From assembly GCF_921293095.1 (NCBI RefSeq), contig NC_060251.1, positions 62,203,585-62,267,584 of the forward strand: 64,000 bases of DNA, in the 5' to 3' direction. Positions 47,865-61,313 of this stretch are shown in pieces (the first letter of the stretch is position 1; the number at the start of each line of letters is the position of its first letter). The position numbers were made by a program, and so were the translations under genes. This DNA comes from Ischnura elegans (Eukaryota; Arthropoda; Insecta; Odonata; Coenagrionidae). The notes under the pieces are model-generated. The model did no database searches. It was not told the origin of the DNA and saw only the letters and a program-made list of their open reading frames with translations.

Positions 47865-50800
47865 GCTGATATTACCTAAAAACCCCCAGTTGAACCTGTT
47901 ACTTAGGTAAAAAATCAATGATTATTACTGTCATTGCTTATGATATTGCAGCTCAACAGTCTCAAATAAAAAAGTCATTTCAATGGCTATTGCTTCTAAT
48001 TATTTCAATTGAATACACAAATGTTCAGCTGGCCACTGAGATGAAAGGAAGTCATAGTTCTCATCACTAAGTCTAGAAAGATTGGTGCTTGAATAGTATT
48101 CCACTTGCGCCAAAAGAAACAATGAATTTTGAAACGTCAGTTTAGGGAGGTAGCATAAAACAAAGGATATTGGGCACAATCAGTCAGTGGAGCAGCTCTT
48201 GAGCTCTCTGGCTGAATGTGTGCATGCAGTGAGACTAGTTGACAATTTTACTGAGCAGAAGACATTTTTGTCCAGCGCCTACAGAGTGATACAACACGTT
48301 AGACTGCCAAACCAACTATCTACAGTGAAACTCGCTTCTGATGAATTTCAGGATACTATCATTCTATTCTGTTTTAAACAGGATTTCGTTATATTCATAA
48401 TAAAGGATTTTGCCATATACATCACAAGATTGCCAGCTAGTATTCCATCAAATCATCTTTATTTACACAACAGATCTGTAACAATAAACCATCGTCCCTT
48501 GACCTTTCCATCTAATGGTAGTAAAGGGAAGAATTTTAAGATGTAGAAATATATGGTGATAGCCACATGTAAGAGAAAAAAGCAAAGATGATAAGGTAAG
48601 ACACAGTTTAGTAGCGCACATGGCCTTAATTTATTCATTGAAAAAAGAAAATAATTCCTCAATGGAACAAAGAATAGTTCATAATAGCCAACATTTCGTT
48701 TCATCCTAACACATTACATGCAGGGAAATTAACATTGGTGACTGGAAAGTCCAAGGGACTGGTAACTCACCTCGTTATAGGCAAGATTTTGTTACATTTG
48801 TGATAGATAGAAGCAAGTTTTACTGTACGTAGCAACCTATTCTTGGAAAGTAGTAGAATGAGAAGGCTCCCTCAGAGCACTCAAAAAGCTACCTAAGCAC
48901 CTCTGCATCTGTTCCATGGCAGAAAGCAGCCATTGCATCGGGTTGGTAATGAATAAGTATATGAGAAGAATAAGTATGTTCTACATCAAGCTAAAGAGAG
49001 AAACTGAGCCAAACTTGGTATAATTCTAATAACACAAGCAGTAACTGCTACTGACATTCATTAGTTGTCAAGTGTACTGATAATAACCTCGTCGTAAGAT
49101 GTACCAATCATTGGCAAGCCCAGAAATGCCTTCAGAGTGGGAGGTTGTATTAATTTATTTTCACAATATTGCCATAGCAAGAATCTTTTTTTTTGGGAGA
49201 GGGGATGGTAAATTTTTATTTCAGTGGGTTCATTCGAAGGAGGCACATCAGAAGCTGACTGTATCTCCCAAAAATTTCTGGGAAAAGGGTTTAAAACTTC
49301 CACACGCTAGCTCGATCGTCAGAGGATTTGTTATCATTTTGACCATAACGTTCAGAGGCATTTTCGAATGGAACCGACTATAATAACTCCAATTTTTCCC
49401 CTGACGCTAGTGCCTCTAAATGGGTATCTCAATGGATTAATTAAGGTTTCTAAGAATAAAAATAGTTTAATTCAGGGAAGATTGTTCAATTTGTCTCCTT
49501 TACCATCTACTTTGATTTCTTGATACTGGCGCTAAGGTTACTTCGTAAACTGAAACACTCGAGTCCCTAAGGATACGCGCATGTGTCATATCCATAAAAC
49601 CAATGAGAAAATTCGCCTTTAGTTATCCTAAATGTATCTCTACCAAAGAAAACTAAGAGTGAAGCAGTATAGGTAACTTACAAAAGTATCAACACGTCTC
49701 GGTCAATGAGATGACAGCATAGGTTAAGGGATTAACAGCGTTTACGTTGCGTTGAAACAATAATAACACAGCCAAAAGATATTAAATCTTCCGCTCAATC
49801 ACTGCGACATTGTTATTTACACCACTCAATCACTAATAAAATTTCAAACTACGATTGAGCTTTAATATTTTGAAAGGAAGGATATAGTTAATGAACAAGA
49901 TTTCGCACAACATTTTTAAAAAATTCACGGTAAGACAGCATCGCAAACATACCCGTCAAATAATTGTACAGATCAAGGAAGACAGCTTATTTTAAGGTGC
50001 AGTTCGTGAGAGTGTGCAATATCTTGGAACAGAATATATGCACTTTCTTGGAATAGGTTCCTTGGGAGAAAACACTTGCATGTCGTAATTCGTCAAGGAA
50101 AATTCGCAATGTACAAGAGATAACTCACGTGCTCACGTAGATAATGTAGATAATTAAACGTATTGACTCCTTCTGCCACTAGAATGGTATCAAGAGTTAA
50201 TGCGACTCACAAATTGACTGTTCTATTCCAAATGAGACGGCTCCGGCATGACTTTCACTTCCTATTTTCCCAGCATCTTAAGTTCAACTTAATGAGTAAA
50301 GATTGAGTTTGAAGTGATTTTCATATAACCTTTCGAGTTCGGGACTAATTTTACAGCTGTTAATAAAGACACTGAGCGCAGATTCCCGACTGTATCCCTA
50401 ACCATCCCTTACGTTTTGTTCGTTTTTTAAGGCGGTTGTGGTTATTGTGATGTTTACATTTATTTGTTTATATGATCCGCCAACGGTGGCGCAATTGACT
50501 TTTTTGTCGAAAGTGGCTGCCGTCGTTGCTATGAAGCCATTTGATATTGGGAGGCAATCATAAACTCTATGGACCACAGCTATTAAAAAGTATTCTCTTA
50601 TTGAAGTATCCTTTGATTGGCTCTCCGCGCATAACCATATCTTATAACTATAATGGTATAATATTTTCTCTGTAATTCCTCTGGGGAATGTACGATGTCA
50701 ACATGGACTCATTGTGTTTGTGGAATAGTAATCCCAGGAAATAAATTCATACCTAAAACTGATGGGATCGAAAGGTGATGACTTTTATTCATGGCCACTG

Positions 50801-50882
50801 ACCGTATATGATGTACTCCTGGCTGGTTTCATTCATCGCACCTGCAAAACGATAGTGCGTCGACAATGACATTTTAAAAGAA
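47865..50882. other. Region between FAM162 and ARL13B start codons
   Basis: The two genes diverge across about 3 kb. It should hold the FAM162 first exon(s), both promoters and the ARL13B 5' UTR, but I cannot place a transcription start. The part near 50450-50560, with GCCGTCGTTGCTATG, is more GC-rich than its surroundings and is the likeliest promoter area. No mobile-element ends were paired. Confidence 0.45.
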
Positions 50883-53800
50883 ATGGGAAACTGTAATTGT
50901 ATGCGAGACTGTTTGAACAGATGCGTCCGTCGTCCGGCTCAAAAGTAGGTTTGGTGATTATATGTTTTGATTCATGGTAATCCTTAAGGTTTCTGTGTTT
51001 AATTGTGGTTTCTTTTCAGGAAAGTGGTCTTGCTACTTTTGGGGTTAGAAAATGCTGGTAAAACTACCGTGGCCAAAGGACTCGCTCATGGTAACAAGAT
51101 TTTCGATTATTTTCATAGTTTATAACTAATGCATTGTCTAATAGTGTCATTTTTCTTTTAGAATTGGTGAACGGAGTTGTTCCAACAGTGGGGTTTTCAT
51201 CTGTCACTCTAGAGTATAAAAAGTACTCCGTAGTACTATATGACCTCGGAGGAGGACCAGGAATTAGAGCTATTTGGCATAAGTATTTTGTTGATGTAAG
51301 TAAGGTTCTCATCTTTATTTTTTTGCATTAACATGGAAGCATTTATGTTCTTGTATTCCACCGAGTTAAATACCTACCCGCTGACTTGTATATTATGAGC
51401 ACGATCCAATTCCATACTAACATGATTGGTACATTTAACTAGTTGTTGAGTAGTTACCTAGGAATTTAGGTCAATTGTGGCTTACTCTCATGTTATACTC
51501 TCATTCGTACGATCATTCACTGTGTATAGCGGCCTGAAGTGACAGTGTGCTGCCTGTTTCTGCCCCTTTTATCGATTGAGTTTTGTACAATATTTATGTT
51601 CAGCTTTAAGCGGCCTTATCTATAGGTTCCTGAAGTTATTCATCATTGGCACATCAATTAATTGTAGAATATATTTGTTAACTGCCTATCACCGATTTGC
51701 TTATGAAATACGTAGTGGGGGAGTAGAGACTTAAAATTTATGTTATTTTGTTGATGTATTTGTTGTGTGTTAAATACGTAATATCTCTATCAGATGCTAG
51801 GAATGGGAGGAGGTTTTAAGTATATTTTATGCCGATACTCATTCACTGAAAAACTGACTGGGCTGGAATAGGTGATCCTGATGCTGCTGACTAGGCTTCT
51901 ACCTCGTTTAAATATTGAGTGCAAAGACACCTTGAGAATTTTTCTTTAGAGAATGGAATTTTTTTAATCCTCACTTTAACATCATTTTCATATTTGATCA
52001 GCAGTTGGGAAATATAAAGTTAACAAATGTAAAGAGGAAATATTTTGAAAAATGTTAAAGGAAATTTATAAGATACACTGGAAATGTTAAGAGCTTTGGT
52101 AAGATCTTTGGCAGGTTGGATAAGTTCGTATGAATAAATTGAATCAATAGAAGTGCAAATCACATGTTAACTTAATAAATTAACTAGTTATATATGACTC
52201 ATATGGTGTGTCATCTACTCCAAGGATGGTAGTAGCCATGAGTCAAGCATATGAGTCATATCTGTCCTCAGTGTGTTCACTGAAGAATGTTGACTGAATA
52301 AAATTTTCTTGTGAGGGAATGATGAGTGGGAGGCTCTATTAGAGAGGGGGTGTGTTTTTGGAGGGGTTGATTCCAGGGGGGCTGTGTCCCTATAGTTTCT
52401 ATGGATTAAAATCACTTGACCCCTCTCTGATGGGTATACCTATATATATGCATATCTGATACATATTTGGCTTTGGTTTAATTGTGAGTTTAAGCTATTT
52501 TTCAGTTTTCAAATGAGCTTACTTCTCCATTGTCTAGTTGGGAAATGTCCCATCAAGAGTGCTTACTAGAATGAGGTCCAAAAAGTATAATTTCATGTAT
52601 TATGTTTATGCTTGAGAAATAAATGATTCGGATACCCCTATTGTGTTCAGTTTCAAGGATATCTGGACATTTTATTTGTAATGTAGATTTCTGTTCTTTG
52701 ATAACGTTTTAAATATTTTCTGAAAATTTTCAAGGTTGGAATCAGTAAAAAATTGGCTTTAAAGTAAAACCTAGGATGCCTCTTTTTGCAACTTTTTTTG
52801 TCTGTGCGCATCATATTATGTACCAGGTAAAATTTTCCTTCCTTTATCAATAAAAGTTAAAAATGTATGTAATATTTTTCCAAATTGGCTAATATATTCT
52901 GTTTTGAATGAACTTCAAGATTTTTTGAAAGCTATCAGACTATGCAATCTGTCCTGGTTAAGTTCTTTGTTAAAAGGGTAGTTTTGTTCATCAAACTAAA
53001 CGAAAGGCATTGATTGCAATTCGTTACGCACCTTTAGTGTATTCATAATATATGTATTCAAAGTATTTGGTATTATAATTCCCAGTTTAGACAAATGGCA
53101 ATTGTCAATTTTAACCTCTTTTGAAAAAGGCCAGATTGGTGGCTATGTGATGCCTCTCCACATGACGTTACAGGACCTAGATGCTACACGAGTAGTCGGG
53201 AGTTTTACATTGCCTGAGCTCACCAATGCATGCATGAGGCACAGAGCTCAGGGAAACATCTCTTAATAATCACCTATTAAAACTGCCTACGGTTGAAAAG
53301 TTTCCTTCATTTGTTAGGGTAGTAATAATCCTTATTTAAGCAAGTGCTACCTGCTAGCAGGGTACTCTGCTACCTGCTAGCAAGATACTCTGCTATCTGC
53401 TAGCAGGGTACTCTGCTACCTGCTAGCAGCCTGCATTGTAGCGGTGCTCATAGCTTCGCACCAAGGTGGCCTCACTTGGCAGCAGCCGGAATCAGAATGA
53501 CGTCGCACGGGATTTTCCAAGCATTCATACGTAGCCGTCACATTTTTGCACACTTGAAAATTTTCACTTTTCATTTAATCGCAAAAAATAGGTATAGTCA
53601 TTTAAAAATCTAAAAGCATGAAATACGTACTCCAGGAGAAATAATCTTTCGATTTTGGCCATAAAAAAGGAATAGAAAACCACCTTATTGTTAATTTTTT
53701 ACCTTTTTATGCTCACTGAGTTAAAATAATTTGGGAAGATTTGCCATGTTCTCATTATTTCACAGTTTTCAAAGGTTTTTTTTATGATTTCAGGCACACG

Positions 53801-56800
53801 GCATGATATTTGTATTGGATTCTAGTGACATTGATAAAGTTGCTGAATGTAGAGATGTTTTGAGAAATTTACTATCCAATGAAAAACTATGTGGGAAGCC
53901 TTTGTTAGTGTAAGTATTAATTTTGGTGTAAATTAGTACTTTTCTCTGTATTTGTGGTCCTTTTTCAACTAAGTTAATACATATTTCTACTGATATCTCT
54001 ATTTGCCAAGACATTTTTTTTACTCTAGTAGTCATTAACATTTTTGGTATGCTTAGACCAGCATCTCTTTATAGGTGTAGATAAATGACCTAGAAGGCAG
54101 AGCTGGTTTTAGCATAAAAACATTCACTGTCGTCTATGATATTATTAGCAATTGTTTTGTTTCAATCATGATACATTGGTTTACCTTCTGGAATTTTTGG
54201 TGTCCTAGTTGTAAAAGTTTTTTTTTCTAAATTTTTCATTTTTACCCTTTGATTGTCAGATGAGATAATATGTACCAGGATATTTTATTTTACCACTTTC
54301 AAGACAGCCAAAATTACACTGAGGCAGCTATCAAATGCCCAAGACATTCAATTGAAATTTTCGAAATCAGTCTTACCATTTTAAATCATTGTTGCCATCT
54401 GGTAATTTTGTATGTAATAAGTGTATCGAAATACTTTTAGTGTTTTTGAAGTCATATGAAACCCTTCTTATTTTGACAGCCTTGGAAATAAGCAGGATGT
54501 GGAAGGTGCCTTAGATGAGATAGACATTGTGGAGATGCTTCATTTAGAAGACCTTGTGAATCAGCAGAAGTGTCCTACGTTGGTGGAAACATGCTCTGCT
54601 GTGGCACTTTCAAAGTCTCATTTCAAAGATGATCAGGTTATCCAGAATTCTTTCAAGTAGGTTTTATTTTCATCTGTAAAGTGTCATCACAGATTAAAAC
54701 GTACATATTTATTATAACGTTTATTATACAAAACCAGAAATGAATATTATTTTAGAAATACTCCTTATTCTCATGTACCACACACCCTGTATAAAATGTG
54801 TACCTTGTTTTTGGACAATGAATTTAGGAAAATCATAATTTCTAAAAAATTTGCTCAAGATGTGTAATAATAAATGGAAAACTGACAACATGTACATTAT
54901 TAGGTATAATGGAACAGCATTCTACTGTTTCCCATTAAATAACAGACTCGCTTTTACAATCGCTTGTCACCAATGTCAGCTACTTGCTTTTGCACCATGA
55001 TCGTGAGATAAACGGTGCAATGGCAATTTTAGTGAGGGGGCCCTCCTCTGGGCATTGCAAGTGAAAGGGAGAAATTGAAGAAAGAAAGTACAGCAAATTC
55101 ATGATTATCCTTGCTAACAATGTGGAGAGGCGGTACAAATAAACAGCCTGACAGTTCCTCTGATGTCAGGGCCACCCTTCCCCTACCACTCCGGTGGAGT
55201 GAGGAGGGTTGACGAGTGTATTACCCAAAATTTTTATTGCTACCAGGATATCTTGCACTTTGGCGTTTTCCCTCACCATAAGGATCACATAGGGGCTAAA
55301 CCTAATTCTACCAGACCGCCCCTCGTGGCAGGGGGTGCTTCCTTTACAAGGGGTCTCTTCTCCACTGGCTGGCAGCTAAAATCATGAACTCCCACAGCCC
55401 AAGGTTTAATGATAGTCCAATTCCAACTATTTATTCATCATCTGAGGAAGGGACCTGCAATGGCCGTGAAACCTCGCTAGGCAAAGCACAATATGCAGCT
55501 TATCCCAAAAGCCTCCGATACTAAAGAAGAATCTTCGAACATTAATCAAGTGTTTTTTCTGCCACTCATCGTCTTCTGTAATGCTAGAGCAGACATCCTA
55601 GTAAATGTGAAATAAAATAATTCCGTTTCATGTTGTCAGCAAGTAAATAGAATAATTTTGTTTTATGTAGGGAATTCTGATGGAAATATGTAATAAGCCC
55701 GGTGTAGTCTTGCATTAAAATGCGATAATCCTGGTGCTTTTGTGTCTGATTTTATATCTTATAAAGGTGACAGAAAATATTGAAGGAATGTGAAACTTGT
55801 TCATGGATAATCAATCATTGGTAATCTGTAGCCAAATAATCGGGAGACTGCTGTAATTCCTATCCTAGAACATATTGATTTTTCTTCGTTAAAACTTTCA
55901 CGGGTGCTCGTCATTTTGAATGAAAGCTTTTGGGCCATGTCACTGCGTCAATTCTTGGGTAGCCCCAACGTTTCCCAAGCGATGCTGGTTGCTTTCTCAA
56001 GAGATTCTGAAAAGTTGGGAATTTAAATTCTGATATATAGGTATCTGTGTGAGGTGGTGGGAAGCGGGAGGTTGGAGGAGTGAGTTGTTGATTGTTTTTT
56101 TCTCACTACGGGTTGCCAAGTACGGCTAATTTTAGTACCGGTGTCCCTGTTGAAATTGTTCTTTTCTTCTTTAAATATTTCAATGGCTTCTCTGACGAGT
56201 CTCTGTTTGAGAAATTCCTAGAAGAGCACGCGAGAGCGATTCAACTGGGGCAATCAACAAAGTCCGCGGTAGCCGAACACGCAGCACTTGGCCACACAGT
56301 CGACCTCAAGGAAGCCAAAATATTTGCGAAAGTAAAAGGTTTTAAACAGAGACTCGGCAGAGAAGCCATTGAAATATCTATAGAATGAAAGAACATTTCA
56401 ACAGAGACACCGGCATTAAAATTAGCCGTACTTGGCAACCCATAGTGAGAAAAAACAATCAACAACCCACTCCGCCAACCTCCCTTACTGTAATGGTTGG
56501 CAATGCGTAGTATGTGGAAGCAAAAAATTTGGGTTGAAAAATGAAAGAAGTAGGTAATTTTTCCAGGTTTGCCATGCTGTCTTTTAAACTGGTGGATGGT
56601 CTTTAATTTATTGTGGTTAAATTTTAGTTATTGGATCAATTACTCGCAAAATTTTCATTTTGTTTAATATATTTGTCAGTTGTCTGATTCTCTTGTGAAG
56701 ATGATTTTTTGATGTTGCACTTGCACAATCATAATGTATGAAATGTCTTATTTCCTTTCTGACCAGGTGGCTGCTGAGCCTAATTGAGAGGGACTACGAT

Positions 56801-57494
56801 GACCTGAACAGCCGAGTTGAAAAAGATATGCTTGAGCAGAAAGAAATAGATCAAGCAGAATATAAAGAGAAAGTGAAGCGAGTTAAAGAAGCAAGATTAA
56901 GCCGAGAAGGCGGTAGCATTGATGTGGATTTTGGTGAAAATTTGCCTCAAGTTGAAGGTGATGTTGTTGATGACTGTGGAAAATATGCCAGTCCTTTTAA
57001 GCCAATTAATGAACTTTTGGTGAGTCAGAGATCATGTTTGAAATTCTATCTTTTTTTGACTTGGTAAATAATGCCTATGTAATAACAAAGGTAGAACGGA
57101 AGTGCCCTATTGGAGTCATGCTTTATTGTTACTTCTGCTGGCCATTTATTTAATCTATTATTCTACCACTCTCTGGATGTACTTTTTAACTCTCTCGCTT
57201 CCAACATCTGCTATCTTCATGTCCAGCGAGAGTACTCGATACTCTATAGCAGTGGCGTAGCACGGGGGAAGTCTGGGGGGTCCAGACTTCCCCCTCCCTC
57301 CCACCCCTCCCTCCAAAATTTATGAACACAATTACCCTCCTTCATAAATTAAAACAAAATATTGAAAAATCATGAGTTTGCTAAAGATTTCTTTGACTAT
57401 TGAAGTTTTTTAGATTATGAAAAGTGTTAAAATTATTTTTAAACTGTCTGCTTAGAACCCTGTTTTTTTTTGTAAATTTTCCCCCTGGTTTTGG

Positions 57495-57533
<39 letters not shown>

Positions 57534-60500
57534 AACAAAATTCCTGGCTACTCCACTGATGTATACTATGATTGTGGAATCTTGCTAATGGATTTTTTAA
57601 AACTTGTCAATAGAGGTAATGTACTAGTATGTATTTTTTATTTACATCGAAACAGCATAATTATTAACTAATCACCCCTGCCAGCCCCATTCCCATATCA
57701 CACTTATTTTTTCGCTTTAGCATCAGACCTTTTACTGCATAAAATCTGTTTTATTTCTCACAAATACTGAAAATCTCCCAAGTACTTGCTCCATTCACAC
57801 TTATTGTCTCCTCTTTATCTCCTCTGGCAAAATCTTTTGTCTTTCACAATATGCAAATATACCCAAAATCCTTCTTATTGTTTTTTTTCTACAACCTTTT
57901 GTCCCTTCATCAAATTATTCATCTTCACTCATTGTATTTTTTGACTCCTTTAGAAATTATCCCTCTTAAACCACTAAGTTTAACTTTTATTTGTTCTTTT
58001 ACCTCCATATCCTACACACCTTTATTCTTCTCTAAATCCTCTTCTTAAGTGCCTTCAACGTATGTATTCTTATCATAAACTTCTTATCATTCTTATAAAC
58101 CACCCTTTGCCAATGCTATTCTCCTCATGATACCTTGACTATTGTGTCAATTATCTTCTAAAACAGTTCCAGAATATAATCATAGTTAGTTTTGCTTGGT
58201 TATGTGTCGTATCCATTACATCAAGCGTAATCTTTTTATTTCCTTTAATAAAATCTGCTTTGTCTATTTTTTTCTGTTTAGAAAGTATTGTAATAGTCAT
58301 ACGGTAAAGATATTGATTGACACTTATCTGGATGTCACAGCAAATTAGTGTTTCATTTTTTATTTTGAGGAGCTCTGTTTTAGTTGTGTAATTGGAGTAC
58401 ATAATTAAGTATATTTTGTGAACATTTAAAAAATGATTAGTGAAACAACTTTATACTCTCCACAGGGCTTTATAAGTACTGCGATAGATTTCAAGGACTA
58501 AGTATCATTTTCAGATTGGAGGGGGTGAGACCCTTGAAAATAATGCTTATTTTTTTAAATTAATCAGGGTACGTAAAAAGCTGTGTGGAAAGTATAAAGT
58601 TGTCTCTTTAACCATGCTTAACTTTTGGAATTTTCACAAAGTATTTTCTTCATCCATTAGTTAATTTGTGAGATGAAGCTCAATTGAGTTTAACTTAAGC
58701 TTTCATAATCATTCCATATACATTGTTTAGCACATATTATCATATTTTAACAAAGATAGACGATTCTATTCTTTCTCTATATTAAGGAAAACCTGATATT
58801 GGTAGCTCACTCAGATTTTTCAATTAAACATGCATTGAATACTAATTTATGCCCCAGTAGGTGTGAATGCCAAAAATATTATAGGAAAGATAGTTAATTC
58901 ATTGATGAAAGTAAGTAGGAGCAAACCTCAACATTGAATTTGTTGTACAATGAATATCAGAAAACATAATCCAAAAATAAGTTCCGAAGCATAATGGTAC
59001 TTTTACATTTTCAGCAGTGTTTTTGAAACATTCTGCAATGAAACTTGGCTAGGAAGTTTTCTGTACCAATCCTATAATGGCCAACACTTAATGCTGTTTT
59101 GGAATAGGCTGTGGTATGCAGTCATATTCTAAATATTGCCGTGATCGTCACACACAGAAAGTTTTGCTTTGCCAATCTTTGCTTGCATTGCATTCAGAGT
59201 GCACGCATGAGAAGTGAACCACCCATTTGGCTCTCATGTTCACATCTTTTTTTTTCCTCCATGTAAACCCAGCTCAATGATATGCAACTGATAATGCAAC
59301 TGTGATGTATTATTTATCTGTTAGAATGGGCAAGGCGACAACATGAAGAGATCCACAGAGGCTATTAATGATGCACTTGATGGCCAGTTTGGTGCTGCTC
59401 CTAGAAAGAAACAGTTACATCGACAGAATGGAATTAGTGAAGATATGATAAATGGTTCCAGACATACAAGGAATCGGTTAAATTGCTTCTGTATGGAATC
59501 CAGTGTAGGCAGTGAAGCTAATCTTCTGAAAAGTAAGTTTGAAGTCACTTCTTTATCTTGCATTCTCAAAACATATTAAAGAAGGAATTTTAATGGACTA
59601 AAAAAATTATTGGGAAGGACGTGCGATTTGTGAAGGTTTTTTATTGTTATTATTGTTTCTAGTATATTTAATTTAAGGGGCACCAAACTTTTGTCTTATG
59701 AAATAAAAAAAGGGCATAGTCTCTTTGAATTGGTGTATCGATTTGCAGGCAAAGATTGGCATGAGTGAAAAATAAAATATTTAGCATTCATAAATCATGT
59801 CAGTCAAACACCCAGTATAAATTAGCACACATTCATAATCTAGGAAAATCTATGTTGTTTAACATATTTTAATTCTTGGGTGTATTGCCTCGAGAACATT
59901 TTCCATTGAAATGTCATCTCTTGTGAAATGTGTAAAAACAATGAGTCAAGTAAAACAATTGTTATTTGGGTATAAAAAATTTTTCTTTGGGAAGTGATGA
60001 CATATGGTAGCATTAAAGTAGTACTGTAAGTTTTAATTTAGTAATTTTCAAATCTATTGAAACTCTGGCGTCAAGGTGATGTATTATGTACCTTCAATAA
60101 TTCCATTGAAGTTTTATGTTCGTGAATGCAAATGAAATGAAGGGATTGCAACAAGCAATAAATTATGGGGAAATGTGCATTACAGTTGACTGAGGTTTTT
60201 ATTTCCTTAGAAGTTTTTTTGTGAAATTATTGTCAATTTTCAGTTTTCTGCACCATCTAACCGAAGATTTGAAATGTTCACTGTGAATGCAGTGATTGTA
60301 GGAAGGAAAATTTTATATTCTTGGTGGATCTCAATTATATAGATAGAGTTCATGCATCAGAAAATATTATGTATTTTATTTCTTACGATTTTTAGTGTGT
60401 CTGCTGTAATTTATTTATTGGTTACAATTCCTGTTTTATTCTAATATCCTCAAGTGATATTTCTCTCTTACATTTTATTGGTAGTGAAAATTAATTAGTT

Positions 60501-61313
60501 TTCATGAAATAAATTCCCACTGTGCATTTTAAGTAATGGAATTTTCCTAGCATAATGCAATACCCAAAATAGGCTGATGTCGTAAGCATGCCAAGAAGTT
60601 GTCAAAGTGACATCCTATCTCTGTTATGGGAAGAACAGGTGAAATGATTCTTGAAGGTTAAGTAACTGCAAAGACCACAGGGGTGCTTCGTCGTTGATCA
60701 TCCGTTCAAGAATCAGTATAGCTGCTATGAGCCTAATAGTATTCTCAGTTCTTCTGTTTAGAGTTTTATGGAATACATTCAGCTCTGAACAAAGAACTGG
60801 GTGGACTAATTCCCATGTACTTACTCCTAAAGTCCCCCTACTACTTTTTCCCTATCCACCTTATACATACTTATCTTGCTCTTTCTGCTTTCAAAAGTAT
60901 TGCTAACTGAAGAGAAGCTTGCATGCAAATTTTACTGTTACCTTTACTTTGAGGCCCACTGTGATATTTTCCTGTCTCTAGAAGCTCGAGTTTTAGTTGT
61001 AATATTAATGGGATTAAAGCATTTTTATTCATAATACCTATATCATCATCCTTTACATTCATCAAAAGAAGGCCAATGATATGATGATTTTATTATTCGG
61101 TGGAAATATATTTTACAGGTACAAAGCGCACTTCTTCTAGACCTCTCAGTTTATGGAAAAACAATAAAACAGTTCCTATTGATAACAATGGAGATAGCAG
61201 TAGAGAAAATACTGAACAAGTTTGGGCCATTAGACTACCTTCTAATGATCATCCCAGGGAAGAAAATGCCATTGTTAGCATTCCAGAAGCCTTCACTGTT
61301 TGCCATCCAGTTG
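50883..61313 (+). CDS. ARL13B: ARL13B ciliary GTPase, first eight exons (3' end outside window)
   Basis: Exons 50883-50944, 51020-51090, 51162-51295, 53794-53909, 54480-54656, 56767-57019, 59325-59532 and 61119-61313 join in phase into 405 codons. GTPase motifs: P loop GLENAGKT (residues 29-36), PTVGF (52-56), DLGGG (72-76), NKQD (131-134) and CSA (166-168). The DLGGG in place of the usual Arf DxGGQ is the hallmark of ARL13B. In this protein, ARL13B loads ARL3 with GTP in cilia. After the G domain comes a charged coiled coil (RVEKDMLEQKEIDQAEYKEK) and then a disordered tail. The N-terminus MGNCNCMRDC, with four cysteines in the first 14 residues, is a palmitoylation-type membrane anchor and also has Gly2. 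The next exon is not seen before the window ends. Confidence 0.95.
51296..52973. other. ARL13B intron 3, left part, nothing identified
   Basis: AT-rich intron DNA. A G-rich patch near 52325-52385 (GAGAGGGGGTG, CAGGGGGGCTG) may be a worn hAT-like end but has no partner. The right part of this intron is the 0.7-kb element. Confidence 0.5.
52974..53688 (+). mobile_element. 0.7-kb inverted-repeat element, copy 2
   Basis: This is the inverted counterpart of 36999-37665. The ends are AAAGGGTAGTTTT and GAAAACCACCTTAT, and a TTGTTA-like sequence stands near both ends, a possible target duplication. Its 23-bp minisatellite is longer than in the other copy. It lies in ARL13B intron 3, about 100 bp before exon 4. 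No coding frame is present. Confidence 0.85.
53346..53429 (+). repeat. 23-bp minisatellite inside the 0.7-kb element
   Basis: Units of the GCTACCTGCTAGCAGGGTAC type (23 bp with TCT) start at 53346, 53369 and 53392, with a partial fourth at 53415. The unit holds the palindrome CTGCTAGCAG. The sister element near 37257-37295 has only about 1.6 units. Confidence 0.85.
55150..56490. mobile_element. Penelope-like retroelement pieces with a palindromic end
   Basis: A plus frame ending at 56387 encodes QSTKSAVAEHAALGHTVD followed by KIFAKVKGFKQRLGREAIEI. This is the wording found near the C-terminus of Penelope-like elements, after the GIY-YIG nuclease. The last 160 bp of the piece is repeated in inverted orientation at 56058-56215, so the element is a head-to-head fossil. 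At 55440-55480 the text CTGAGGAAGGGACC, then GTGAAACC, resembles hammerhead-like blocks known in this class. It is in ARL13B intron 5 and looks broken and incomplete. The left border is uncertain. Confidence 0.65.
57250..57558. mobile_element. hAT-like MITE with a poly(C) tract
   Basis: The left end CAGTGGCGTAGCACGGGGG and right end CCTGGCTACTCCACTG are inverted with changes. Next to the right end is an uninterrupted run of 37 C (57496-57532). No good 8-bp duplication is visible. It lies in ARL13B intron 6. Confidence 0.65.
57496..57532. repeat. Poly(C)37 tract
   Basis: Thirty-seven consecutive C residues. Other hAT-like copies here have shorter C runs at the same place (about 9-12), so this is an expansion of an element-borne homopolymer. 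The exact length may be affected by sequencing or assembly. Confidence 0.9.
57559..59324. other. ARL13B intron 6, right part, nothing identified
   Basis: AT-rich and unique-looking. Pyrimidine-rich between 57800 and 58050. No paired repeat ends or exon-like segment with matching phase. Confidence 0.5.
59533..61118. other. ARL13B intron 7, nothing identified
   Basis: AT-rich intron DNA. I found no transposon ends, tRNA-like heads or exon-like segment. Confidence 0.5.

Noticed and set aside
56241-56465. A minus-strand 74-codon frame near the Penelope-like piece
   Set aside because: It is the antisense shadow of the element's coding strand and its palindrome.
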